Assembly: GCA_024721245.1 (NCBI GenBank)
Contig: CM045571.1
Coordinates: forward strand, 13,879,047 to 13,943,046
Origin: Mitragyna speciosa
Lineage: Eukaryota; Streptophyta; Magnoliopsida; Gentianales; Rubiaceae
Length of the DNA: 64,000 nt
Reading direction: 5' to 3'
Below are positions 46,177 through 57,443 of the stretch, one piece after another. Every line of letters begins with the position of its first letter. Within the stretch, counting starts at the first letter, position 1. Made by a program: the position numbers and the translations under genes. Below the pieces are notes generated by a model. The model was given only the letters and a program-made list of their open reading frames with translations. It did no database searches and was not told the origin of the DNA.

Positions 46177-46939
46177 AACTTGATTTGTTCCGACACTATG
46201 GAGGATCACTTTTGAACCCCTTTGAAATTAATCCTGAATATCCTTTCTCTCAGATTTTTATTGGACAACATTCTGATTTTCCTGAACCCTTACTTTAGGT
46301 GATGTGTATCTCTGCAATCAGTATCACATTATGTTTGAGTTCTTTTATCCGTTGTTCAAAAATTTCACAGGATTAAATATTCATTTGAAGAGATTCTTGC
46401 AGTGGTTCAAGCCAAAAGAATGGTGGGAAAATATTTTCTCATCATATTCCGGTTACTTGCTGATTCATTTGCACAGGCTAGTTCATGAATAAAATGGAGT
46501 TCTTCATGCACTACCATCATGTTTAATTTATAATTCTTTCCCTGCAACCATACAGGATGATGAGGACAGATATGCCAAAGCTCAAAAGTATTTGTTTCAA
46601 CTTAATGGCAAAATTCCTGATGAAATATGGCCAGGACCTTATGGAAAATAGAATTTCATGGATAATCATCCTCATTGGACTGCTATCCAAAATGCACAGA
46701 AAGAATATAAAGAATTAATGGAAAGTAGTATGATGATTGACTCACAAGATCCTTACTCTGAAGAAACAAACATAGAGATTCCTTCTACCTCAACTTCTCG
46801 GATAAGGATTGAAAAAAGAAGAAAAAGAAATAAAGCCAGAAACAGAAGAGATTATGCAGATTGGATAATTGATATGAATATCATTGATCCAGGAAGCACA
46901 CCCTCGGATACTCCATCGGATACCCCTGAATCTGAATGA
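46177..46939 (+). pseudogene. EPRV-1 C-terminal region after RNase H
   Basis: Coding remains in shifted frames: LDLFRHYGGSLLNPFEIN near 46190; FEFFYPLFKNFTGLNIHLKR near 46330; LQWFKPKEWWENIFSSYSGY near 46395; then, after stops near 46490 and 46650, HPHWTAIQNAQKEYKELM and a basic ADWIIDMN segment, ending ESE and a stop at 46939. Every main block recurs in EPRV-2, so this was a real viral product. Its place (last in the polyprotein, before the promoter) suggests a transactivator/inclusion-body or aphid/vector type protein, but I cannot assign it. Confidence 0.72.
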
Positions 46940-47473
46940 TGCTGTCTGATAGAATAAGTCAAAAGTTGATTACTTTTACTTTTGCTTTACGTTGCTTTTA
47001 CTTTTGCTTTATGCACGAGTTTACTTTTACTTCAGTAATTTACTTTTACTTGTAAACTTTTCATAATGATGTTTGTAAAAGAAGATCCTTCTTCATCTAT
47101 AAAAGAGGTCTTCTTCTAGTATTGAAGATCATCAAGTTTTTTCATAGATTTCTCATCGAGTCCAGTGTGTTTTAGAGTCCATCAAGTTTGTAAAATTTAG
47201 AGTCGAAGAACAACAGTTTGTAAAAATTTCTGGATATTTATAATATTCAGTTTAGTTCTTCAAAATCCTGGTTCATTACTTTTTAAACTCTTGAAGTTAT
47301 AATTCAGGCTTAGATTCCTGTTAAAATTGTTCTTCCAATCAAAAGGTTACTAAGAAACCATAAGTACTGCCATAGTACCAGAAAGGGAAAAAGGGAAACG
47401 GTTTAAGATAGTTAATCCTATGCTTGGAAGACCTTTGCTTCAGGATATTCGTCAAGATTATATTCAAGGGCCC
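46823..47473 (+). repeat. EPRV-1 right inverted arm
   Basis: Partner of 40575-41205. It is the natural continuation of the virus here: end of the C-terminal ORF, intergenic region with repeated 'acttttacttttgcttta' phrases (46970-47055), TATA box, leader, and the first codons of the next round of the circular genome (ATG 47420, MLGRPLLQDIR), cut at 47473. Confidence 0.9.
47098..47105 (+). promoter_or_regulatory. EPRV-1 TATA box
   Basis: TATAAAAG after the terminal ORF, at the position expected for the pregenomic RNA promoter. The left arm has TACAAAAG at the equivalent site; EPRV-2 has TATATAAAGG. A tRNA primer site was not found in the leader that remains. Confidence 0.75.
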
Positions 47474-47481
47474 TAATTGGT

Positions 47482-47761
47482 AATGGCCCAGCCCTAACTC
47501 AGGCCCAAAAGCTATAGCTGATGAGTGAGGTTTGACCTGCACTTATAAGATGGTCAGGACACTTCCCCTTAGTCGATGTGGGACTTGAGTCATAGACCCA
47601 ATATTATCACCTCCACCAAGGTTGGCTCTGATACCACAATGGCCCAGCCCTAATTCAGGCCCAAAAGCTATAGCTGATGAGTGAGGTTTGACCTGCACTT
47701 ATAAGATGGTCAAGATACTTCCCCTTAGTCGATGTGGGACTTGAGTCATAGACCCAATATT
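47482..47761 (-). mobile_element. TRIM element with 33 bp interior
   Basis: Two direct repeats of 124 and 123 bases (47482-47605, 47639-47761), differing at a few positions, flank 33 bases that contain, on minus, a 14-base initiator tRNA-Met primer site (47623-47636) followed by a purine-rich stretch 'aaccttggtggaggtga'. This is the structure of a terminal-repeat retrotransposon in miniature. It encodes nothing and must be moved by other elements. LTR ends are approximate and no TSD is clear. Confidence 0.85.
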
Positions 47762-48436
47762 GAGGAGAATTTGGCATAAAACAGTGTTCTAGACCCTTCT
47801 TGCGACACCTTCCTGTCCGTGGATACCTTGTCGTGGGAACGAAGAAGTTTCTGCCCAGCGAGAGTTGCTTATTCAGGCTTACTGGCAACACCTATCTGCT
47901 CGCGGATACTGTCGCGGATAGAGTAGCCAGCCGCAGATACTAACGTCACGGGAACACAAAAGTTTCTACTCGTGACACGAGGCTTCAAGTGAAACATATT
48001 TGCGACGGTATCCAGTTGTGGGAACACGTCGTAGATACGATGCGGAAACTGGCAAGAATTTTCTTTTTGTTCTAATTTCAATTAAGCCCTTCAATGTCAT
48101 AGCCTAGAACATGATTAAAGGGCATATGGGTCAATTAACTGTATTTTAAAGACCTATACATGTTACTTCTCCTTGTAAGACTTTCATTAGTTGATTGTTA
48201 ATGAAAAATGAGGGTTTTTTTCCCTTTGGCTTCTTGCAAGCTCTCTTTGAATACCTTAGGATTTCCCTAGGTGTTCTAGGCTTATCAATCCAAGTAATCA
48301 TCTTGGTTTGTGGTGACATCTGCCTTCGGTAGGTCGTGGGTTAAGATTATATCAAAGTTCGCCATCTCAACGGTTAGAGGGGTTGAGTTCTTCATCATCC
48401 AAGATTGGGTATCGGCTAGATCACGGTTCCTTATCA
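47762..48436 (+). mobile_element. 5' LTR of the pol-bearing gypsy element
   Basis: Ends CACGGTTCCTTATCA at 48436, two bases before the primer site. It has many CpG-bearing motifs (47810-48035) and a 'gcttcttgcaagctctc' leader zone. The left end is uncertain because the TRIM abuts it. A matching 3' LTR is not in the window. Confidence 0.6.
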
Positions 48437-48438
48437 TT

Positions 48439-48450
48439 TGGTATCAGAGC
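48439..48450 (+). promoter_or_regulatory. Primer binding site (initiator tRNA-Met)
   Basis: TGGTATCAGAGC two bases after the LTR. Confidence 0.9.
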
Positions 48451-49331
48451 TAGTGCCTTTACCCAAGTTATATCCTTATCATTTGCTTTCTTTTGCTTTC
48501 TTTTGTGTTGGGTTTTGTTTCTTTAAGTCTAAAACATCAAAAAGTTCTAGCCTTAGTCCATCTTTTGTGATTTTATCAAATTTTTCTTCATGGTTCCTCA
48601 AAACCCTAATTTTTGACTAGTTTAGGGTTTTTTTCAAAAAAAACTCCAATCTTTTGTGATCAAGTTTGTTCCTTTATGATATTATCTTGTTTGTAGAGTA
48701 AAAGGAGACCTAAAGCAAATATCTTTTAGTTAGTTTCAACAATCTTGCATTATTTTGAAACTTGGCTCCAAAAAGGTCATACCTTCTTGTGGGATTTGTT
48801 TGATAGTTACTTCGGAAGAAAGAAAGGGATAACACAACCCTTGAACGTGCAGAAAATAGTATAAGAAAAAGAGGAAAAAGGAAATATTATTGGTTGCTAA
48901 TAATTGGAGCTCGAATACATTGCAGAAATTTCCTTATAGTGTTTTCGTTGGGGTGTATTAAGTCTTATTTGAAGTCTTACTTGATTGGAACTTGTGACTT
49001 ATTCATATCTTCCTTGTGTTTGATAAAATTCCAGCTTGTATTTTCCTTGCTCTATGCTTCCTATTCAATCTTCCTACTCATTCCAATTCTCTTGGTATCC
49101 TATTCCAAACTCGTGCCACGTGTGGGTGAATTCTTGAATTGGTAAGTGCTTGGGTACCTTTGGAGGGATCCTAACTCTTCAAGGGGAGCAAACAAAGGCC
49201 AATTGAGGAATGATGAGTGCATTAGAGTGTTTGAGTGATACACGAGAGTGAGGGGACATCTAGTGAGAAAGAGTGGTTGAGGTTTTCTTTTATTACTCGC
49301 ATTTTCTTGCAGGTTATTTTGAAAGCAAAAC
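48451..49331 (+). other. Leader of the pol-bearing gypsy element
   Basis: About 880 bases, non-coding. Its 3' part (49200-49330: 'gtgatacacgagagtgag', 'attttcttgcaggtt') matches leaders of GagN3 and GagN1 in reverse complement, so all share ancestry. The 'cttgcaggtt' could be a splice acceptor; this is a guess. Confidence 0.5.
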
Positions 49332-50680
49332 ATGTCTAGGGAAAGTAGTACTCCTCCCCCAATCGACGTTCGACTCTTGACTGAGACAATGAGGGAAGAG
49401 TCTCAAGGCATATTGGATTGCGCTCTAAAACCCCTTCATGAATGCCTCAACTACTTGGATAGCTCCCAAAGTCAACCCTGGAATAAGCGGAGTGGCACTC
49501 CAAGATATGAGTCGAATGAATACTGCTATGAAGAAGAGGAACTCGTTAGGAGGCCTAGACGTGGGAGGCGTGAGAATGATCAAGGAGAAAACACCATTAG
49601 GGGGATCAAGATGAAAATTCCTACCTTTCAAGGCAAATCGGATCCCCAAGCATACCTTGAGTGGGAGAAGAAGATAGAGATATCTTTGATTGCAATTCCT
49701 ACTCCGATGAGCAAAAAGTAAAACTAGCCGTCATTGATTTTTTCAATTATGCTATTGTTTGGTGGGATCAATTGACTATAGGTAGGAGGAGGTGTAGAGA
49801 GCCACCAATCTGTACTTGGGATGAGTTAAAAATGGCTATGAGAAAGCGCTTTGTTCCTAGCTACTACCAACGAGACTTGTGTCAAAGGTTGCAATCCTTA
49901 ACTCAAGGGAGTCGTAGTGTTGAAGATTACTACAAGGAAATGGAGATGTTAATTCTACGTGCCAATATTGCGGAGGATCTTGAGGCTACTATGACTAGGT
50001 TCTTGAAAGGGTTGAGGACCGAGATAGCCAAATTGTTGGAGCTATAACACTACATGGATATAGAGGAGATGGTGGATAAAGCTGAGAAGATTGAGAAGAG
50101 GTTCAAGAAGACCAACCAAGGTAGATCTAGCTCTAACATCCAATCCACTTATGTTAGGCCGACTCAACCAAAGAGAGAGGATCGAGCCACTTCTTCTACT
50201 CCCTCTCCAAAGCCAAAGGGCAACTAAGCAAGGGTAGAGGATAAGGAGCAAGCCTCTCATGATCCAACTATAGTACGCAACGTGGACATCAAGTGCTTCA
50301 AATGCCTTGGAGTTGGGAACATTGCCCCCCAATGCCCAAACAAGTGGACTATGATCATGTTGACTAATTGTGAGGTCATCGCGGATAATGAAAAGGAGTA
50401 TGAAGGAATGCCACCCTTGATGGAAGAAAGTGGTGAAGAGTCCGATAAAGAAGTCCCTACTAATGATCATGTGGGATTGGTAGCAAAGCGAGCATTGACC
50501 ACCCAATTCAAGGAGGATGAGCTACAACGTGAGAATATCTTCTACACCTGTTGTCACATCTGAGACAAGGTATGTAGCCTCATTATTGATACAGGTAGTT
50601 GTACTAATGTGGCTAGTGCATTGTTGGTGGAGAAACTAGCTTTGCCCACCAAGGAACATCCTAGACCTTACTCCTAAGCA
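49332..50680 (+). pseudogene. gag-protease of the pol-bearing gypsy element
   Basis: ATG at 49332 (MSRESSTPPPIDVRLLTETM). Gag motifs MKIPTFQGKSDPQAYLEWEKK, a frameshift near 49690, then FFNYAIVWWDQL, RFVPSYYQRDLCQRLQSL, TMTRFLKGLRTEIAKLLEL with a stop at 50045, and a basic linker. The zinc knuckle (50295-50336) reads CFKCLGVGNIAPQC, with Asn in place of the zinc-binding His. Protease: VCSLIIDTGSCTNVASALLVEKL (DTG present, near 50570-50640), after which the second half of the domain is deleted (frame ends after HPRPYS). A Lys/Glu-rich linker leads to RT. Not functional. Confidence 0.8.
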
Positions 50681-52309
50681 AATGTATGAGGATCAAGTGG
50701 TATTGCAAAAGGAGAGTGAGTGAGAAAATGACAAGAAAAAGAAAGAGCAAGTTGCAAAAAATTCAAAGGCCGAGAAAAATGAGAAGAAAAAGGCAAATAT
50801 TGAACCGACCATAGAGGAAAAACAAGAGAGAAAACAAAATCTATTCATAAGTGCCAATGAAGTGAGGACAGCACGTCTATCTCACCAGCCTCTATTCATG
50901 CTTGTGTAAAGAGGCATTGCATTCTACTAATGATCTTGACCCATCTTTGCCTAGTGCTATTGTTTCTCTCTTGCAGGACTACGAATTTGTCTTTCCTGAG
51001 AAAGTGCCTCGTGGACTACCACATATTAGAGGGATTGAACATCAAATTGACTTTGTTCCCGGAGCATCCTTGCCGAATAGACCCACTTACCGAAGCAACC
51101 CAAAGAAAACCAAGAAGCTTCAAACACAAGTAGAGGAGCTACTAGAGAAAGGGTAGGCTTGGGAGAGTTTGAGTCCATGCACCGTTCCGGTTATCCTTGT
51201 GCCCAAGAAAGATAGAACGTAGAGAATGTGCACCGATTGTAGAGCCGTCAACTCCATAACAGTAAAGTATCGACATCCCATCCCTAAATTAGATGACATG
51301 CTTGATGAATTGTGTGGTGCCATAATCATTTTAATGATTGATCTTACGAGTGGGTATCATCAAATTAGGATTAAAGGGGGGATGAGTGGAAAACTGTGTT
51401 CAAGACTAAACATGAGTTGTATGAATGGTTGGTTATGCCATTTGTGTTAACCAATGCCCCTAGTACCTTCATGAGGTTGATGAACCATGTGTTCCTGCCC
51501 ACTTTTTAGAAAAATTTGTGGTTGTGTATTTTGACATCTTGATTTATAGTAGAAGTCTCTTAGACCATGTTGATCATTTGAGAGAGGTTCTTGAATTACT
51601 TCGAAGATAAAGGCTCTATGCCAATCTCAAGAAGTGCACCTTTTGCACTAACCAACTTGTGTTTCTAGGATTTGTTGTGAGTTCGCAGGGTATACATGTT
51701 GATGAAAGCAAGGTGAAGGTAATTCAAGAATGACCAACTCCCAAATCCGTTAGAGAAGTGAGTAGCTTTCATGGTCTTACAAGCTTCTACTGGCAATTTG
51801 TCAAAGATTTTAGCACAATAGCTGCCCCATTGATTGCCATTATCAAGAAGAATGAGAAATTCCATTGGGGAGAAGCTCAAGAGAAAGCATTTAGTTCACT
51901 CAAAGACAAGCTCACACATGCACCTTCACTATCATTATCTAATTTTGATAAGACTTTTGAAATTGAGTGTGATACTTCAGGCATAGGGATTGGTGCCGTG
52001 TTGATGCAAAAGGGCAAACCAATTGCTCCCTTTAGTGAAAAGCTGCATGGTGCTACCTTGAACTACCGCACCTATGACAAAGAGTTGTATGCACTTGTTT
52101 GTGCTATGGAGACTTGGCAACACTATTTGAGGCCCAAAGAATTCGTTATCCACACTGACCATGAGTTTTTGAAAGCACCTCAAGGGGCAAAACAAGTTGA
52201 GTAAACGACATGCCCGGTGGTTGGTCGTTGTGGAATCCTTTCCCTATGTCATTAAGTACAAATCCAGTAAGAGTAATGTGGTAGCTAATTCACTATCTCG
52301 AATGCACAC
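50681..52309 (+). pseudogene. pol: Reverse transcriptase and RNase H of a gypsy element
   Basis: Chromovirus-like RT. Seen across frames: LPSAIVSLLQDYEFVFPEKV, GLPHIRGIEHQIDFVPG, VPKKDR followed by MCTDCRAVNSITVKYRHPIP, MIDLTSGYHQIRI (motif A), and near 51525 VVVYFDILIYS, where relatives have YFDDILIYS: an in-frame loss of one catalytic Asp codon. Then FLGFVVSSQGIHVDESKVK, FHWGEAQEKAFSSLKDKL, and RNase H with ECDTSGIGIGAVLMQKGK, LNYRTYDKELYALVCAMETWQHY and VIHTDHEF. Several stops (51156, 51230, 51510, 51732, 52204). Integrase would follow, but at 52310 an Athila-like LTR begins. This is the only gypsy RT in the window. Confidence 0.83.
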
Positions 52310-53991
52310 TAACGTGGTGTAAATTAGGTATAACAATTATGAACAAAAATACTACAATCAAGTAATAAAAACCTAATCACCCATCCTAATCCGCAAGTGC
52401 ACGAGTCGATTATAGTATTTGGAGTATTAGGTGTCGAATCCCACAGGGAATCAAATATGTGCAATTACTAATGCTTTTTCATTAACTTTTATTATCTAAA
52501 CACAATTGAAAGCATAATAGATAAGGGGTCCCTTCAATAGAATAGGTATGTGATTGAAAACTTTTGTGGAATTCAAGTCAAAGAAGCCTAGAACATAGAA
52601 TCCACAAATGAATCTTGCATGAATGACTTACTAAGTTTTGCCTCACCTTGTTTAGAATCTAATTCCATAAGTGTCATAACCAGATCTCTCTCTACACAAA
52701 AACAAAATTCTAACTATTTTCATGATGAAATCTTATGAAAACATGAATTGAAATGATTCACTTAATTATCCATTATTCTCATATGAACTACTCAAGCATT
52801 ATTTGTTCATTTTCCATTATTACAAGCATTTCTCAATATCAAGTAACAACTAAATGACTTGTTTAGTTGACCAAGCAGAAACAAGTGTTAAAACTTGAAC
52901 AAATAAAGAAACAAAAGCAAGCTTAGCAAGTTTTGATAATATAAGTCATGCTTTTGGATTCATTAGCTTCATCTATATTCTAGATGAAACCTTTAGTAAA
53001 TCATGACTAATGAAACAACTAAAAGTATAACTTCAAAGCAAAAATTCATTTAACAAGTGAAAGTAAATAGAGGGAGTAAGAATTCTTCAACCAAAGTTTA
53101 AACAAAGCTTCTCTTCTTATTCATGTTCAAAGTGAACTTACAATAGTTCTCTTACAATGCTCCTCACTATTCCATTGAAGGATGAAGAGAATTCTATTAA
53201 TTCTCTATCAAAACTATTGTAAACTAGGTTAATACTATTTCCTACCACTAAAACTTGTTTCAAAATCTTTACAAATGACTTTTATTTATAGACAAATGTT
53301 CTTCAAGTCATTTTTCAATTTGCATGGATCATTAATGCATGGAAATGATGAAGATTTGCTTGGGGATTCCAAATGAGCACAAAAGTCTTCATTTATGCTT
53401 CCAATGTATTCTCCCACTTCCAAAACCCTATCCCCATCTGAAAATGTCTACAAAAACTAGCTAGAAGAGGATACAAGTTGATGCCCTAGAAAATCCAGCC
53501 GACTTACGATCTGCGAATGGTGATATGTGGATGGCAACCTGCGAATCTCCATCTGCGGATCACACCTTTGTGGCCCTTACTTAATTTTTTATTTTTGCTG
53601 AGCTGGACCTCATGTGTGCAAGCATTTTTCACATATTTCCAAACATTGTGGTGAAGAATTGGATTTTTTCACTATTTTTGCACAATTATTTCTTCATGTT
53701 GTTCATCCAACTTTAACTCTTTGAATCACCTTTGACTTTGATTTTTCTTTACTCCAATTGATCCAAAATGAGTTTTAGTATGATGAACTTGCAATTATAC
53801 ACAAAAATTGTGTATCAATTTGCTCAAATAGGAATTCCTCCTCAGAAACCCTAATTTCGATAAAAACCCTAATTCTTATGAATTGCTGAAAAATGAGTCA
53901 TTTGCAACCAAAAATACTATATTTATGCTTAAGTAATATATAAAACATATAATAATGTATATACTAATATTAGTAAATTTATTACTTATCA
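52310..53991 (-). mobile_element. 3' LTR of the Athila-like element
   Basis: 1,682 bp; on minus it begins TGATAAGTAATAAATTT at 53991 and ends CACCACGTTA at 52310 (CGTCA in the sister solo LTR). The polypurine tract GTGTGGGGGAG lies just upstream (53994-54004 on plus), marking it as the 3' LTR. It contains the 'gcaagtgcacgagtcg' landmark (52395) and a CpG-rich cluster (53499-53575). It interrupts the pol gene of the gypsy element on its left. Confidence 0.87.
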
Positions 53992-55347
53992 AACTCCCCC
54001 ACACTTGAATCAATGCTTATCCTCAAGCAATTGGAAAATCAAGAGATCAAAACATGATTCAAGGCTTGAAATAACACATGCCTCATTGTTGAATGCAATT
54101 CCACAAGATAAGGTAAATAGGCATTATGCAATTCCTTGTAAAATTTCTAATACTTATCATACTAAAAAAAAAGGGAAGTAATTATTTTAAGATTAAAGCT
54201 TATTTAACCAAATTCCTTTGTCTCACAAAATTTCACACCCTAAGTATTTAATAGGGACAATCATGTACCATTCAATTTATACACACTAGGGACATGTTGA
54301 GATTGTACAATTCATAAGTGTCTTTTGACGCAAAGGTTGACATTTTTAAATAAAAACCCCCGGTTACTCAACACTTTGATCATTTTAACCACAATTAGTG
54401 CTTAGTTTGAGAAGTGAAATTACCTTTTGATGAAAGGATCGACATCAAACTTGCTATGCATACTCTTAACTCAGTTACTGTTTCACGCAAAAATTGACAT
54501 TTTGTGATGAAGATTCTCAGTTACTAAGCAATTTGAATCATTAGAGTAGAAATAAATAAACATATATCCTTTTGCGTACAATATCCTTGTCCCTTAATTC
54601 AAATAATGCATAAGCATACTTCTTGTCCATATCTACCACTTAAGAATGTAAAATTAAGTAAAGAAAAGAAATTTAAAATCAAACATGCTAAATCAAGACA
54701 TAATTACAACCATTTTACAAGATATAGTTTCTTAAAAACAAAACTCCTAATCACATAATGACTATTTCTCCTATTATTGTAGAACATATTCAACTAAAAT
54801 TGCATAAATTACTTCAACAAATGAAGGAACTTAACAAATGTATGGCATTAAAACATGTTAAAGAAGCAAATTTTCAAAAATTTTGGCCGTATTTTACCAA
54901 AATAATATCTTGACAGTATTTACTCAAAATTTCAACCAAACATAGTCTTATACCTTCCCCCCATACTTAGAATAGTACATTGGCCTCAATGTGTAAAAGA
55001 GAGGATAATAGAGAAGAATGAAACCAGAAACCTCCCCTTGTTTGGTTAATGAATCCTTAAGAAGATATTGTTGTTGTGCCTTGAAGTCCTTGGCCTTTGT
55101 GAAGTTTCCACTTTGCAATGCTTCATCATGTTCCTCATTTAGTCCATTGATGCTCACTAACCTTGCTTCAAAACTTAAACAACTTTAAATGCTATATTAA
55201 AGCATGTTTAAAAGCCATTAAACTCAAAAAGTAACATAACATGCCTTAAAATATTTGATTCTCCTTCACACTTAGTTGTTGCAATGTAGCTCCAAGGGGT
55301 GAAAATTTGAAAGACAAGTAAGATGAGCAAATGTATTATATATTGAT
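53992..55347 (-). mobile_element. Athila-like internal 3' region (left part)
   Basis: Non-coding region upstream of the 3' LTR, with the polypurine tract at its left edge. It includes a paired 'tttgacgcaaaggttgac' / 'tcacgcaaaaattgaca' internal repeat (54320-54360, 54480-54510). A 69-codon frame (54948-55157) may be a remnant of a post-pol ORF, but I cannot support it. Interrupted at 55347 by GagN3; resumes at 61840. Confidence 0.6.
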
Positions 55348-56302
55348 TGATACGTGCGGAATTGTGAACGGCTTAGAACTCTTGAAAATCAGTTTGAACA
55401 ACTCAATGAATTTGACCTTGTTGGAATTTGTCCAACACAATCAAGCCAAAAGATGTTGCTCGAACAACTTGAATGTCTTAACCTCAAGGAAATCGTTCCA
55501 AGCAATTAAGAAGAAATCAAGTTGGTTTGCCTTGAATTGATTCAAGCTCGTTGAATTCAATCCCTTAGAATAATTGCTAGGCCTCTACCTATCAAAGGAA
55601 GCAATCTAGTTGAAATTAATCTAATTGGACCTAAATCAAACCCTTTGAATAATCCTAAACTAGTTGTATGGTCGCCACGAGATCACTCGATAAGACCAAG
55701 AATAGTTCTAATCCAAGAACCAAAGAAGAACTCTCTAAAAGAGAAACTCAATATTATTAATCACACAATGACTTAATTAAAATTCAGATGAACAGTACCT
55801 AGCCTTTTATAGGCTTACAAACTCTTGTAAAGAAAAGTCTAGAAGCTTAACTAAAATAAACTACCAAAACTCTAAATCTAACATAAGTAGAATACTTAAC
55901 AAAACATGATTTAGTAACTTAAAATACTAAAAATTCGTCCATATAAAATAAAAATAGAAGAAAATTCGTCCAAATATATGTCTTGGGCTGGCTGTCCTCT
56001 TGTGGGTTTCAATTGGACTTGTTCTCTCTTTAAAAACAAACTTGATCCATAACCACAACAAAAGCCAGCCTATTTGGACCATCTTGGACATTTTGAACCT
56101 TTTGGACTTAAAGCCTTTTTTGAAAGTATGCTTGATCCAAAGCCAATAAATGATCTTTAAGCCCAATTTCCTCCTCAAAAAGTCGTGATCCACCTTAAGC
56201 AAATCCATCAATACGCGCATGAAGGTTGGATGACTCCTTGAACTATGAATTCTCCAATGACTATCAAGGACGACTTCAATAGGCCTTCCATGATACTTAT
56301 CA
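55348..56302 (-). repeat. GagN3 3' LTR
   Basis: 955 bp; on minus TGATAAGTATC to GCACGTATCA. It follows the polypurine tract 'caagggggagggaa' (56303-56316). 'gcctataaaaggc' on minus near 55802-55814 is the likely TATA box. Confidence 0.92.
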
Positions 56303-57443
56303 TTCCCTCCCCCTTGAAAAGGATTCGTCCTCGAATCACCTACATCATAAACACAACAATAAGTACTTTTGAAACTAATGTAGGCATTATTTAGGAACAT
56401 CAAATTTTTAAAGGAAGGACTTTCCCTAAAATCAATATGCAAGTTTTCATCAAAGAAGATCAAGTAATACTCATGTATATAGACTAAAGCACATCTCAAA
56501 TCAGCATAAAATCTTACATGCAAATGATCTCTAAACACCCTATGCAAGTCTGAGTAAGAAAATCTCAACACAAGATAGAAATCATACGGGTGATTAACAT
56601 AATCTTGCACAAGAAAATTAAACAACGAATTAAACTTATGTATGCTAGTAACAAAGTCTATGGCATGTGACTGATCTAATGCACCATCCAAATATGATGT
56701 ACTCAACTCAATGACACATGAATTTACAAACACAAGAAGTATAAAAGAAAAGTCATCAAAGTCATCCTATAAGAACATAGGCAACACACGATTTTCATGC
56801 AATCTAACAATAGAAGAATTAAACTCTTCAGAATCTAATGTAATGCATCCTAAAGCACTAGACAAGGACTCCAATATGATAGAAAAACAAATTAAAATGC
56901 CAAAATCAGAATTTAAGCCATAAAGGTTAAGGCAAAATACTATACATATTGTATACCTACTAGAATGCATGAAGAAAACAGAATAAACACATGTAAAATC
57001 TCGTAAACTATAATGCAAAATAATAGAAAAATTAGATACACTATGCTAACAATCAAACATATAATTCATAATCCAATTGTTATTGATGACATAGGGCAAG
57101 AAAACTCCCTCAATGCTCAAATCTCGACCATGATTCACTTGAATACCAAATCTCGTCAATTGAGTATCATCCCAAAGAAGAAAACGGACTTCAGATTGTA
57201 TTTCTTCTTCTACACTTTGAACTTCAAATGGCTGCATAAAAGAAACAAAAGCACAAGGAAAATAAGTGTTAAGAGTGTTAGCAAAATAATCTACTTCATT
57301 GTACAAGGGTACAAGAAGCTTTGGTCTCACAAGTAAGACACTCTTATTCTCACTCTTGCTATTTTTCACTCCCTTTTCTTTTACAACTTCAGATTGTTTT
57401 CCCTTCATTCAACTCATCACATTCATTCTTTTCAAGCATTCTC
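56303..57443 (-). other. GagN3 pol-replacement region
   Basis: About 1.1 kb between protease and polypurine tract. The first part (57408-57046) still encodes the pre-RT linker (SVLLVRPKLLVPLYNEVDYFA, then TYFPCAFVSFMQ), but RT never follows. A 268-codon frame (56733-55927) starts here and runs through SRTNPFQGGGND over the polypurine tract deep into the 3' LTR. It has no motif I recognise; in GagN5 and GagN2 the same junction is also open (LRTNLFEE; SRTNLLEEEGND). Confidence 0.65.

Noticed and set aside
56711..57336. Plus-strand frames of 70 and 107 codons
   Set aside because: They oppose the GagN3 linker and pol-replacement region and carry no recognisable domain.
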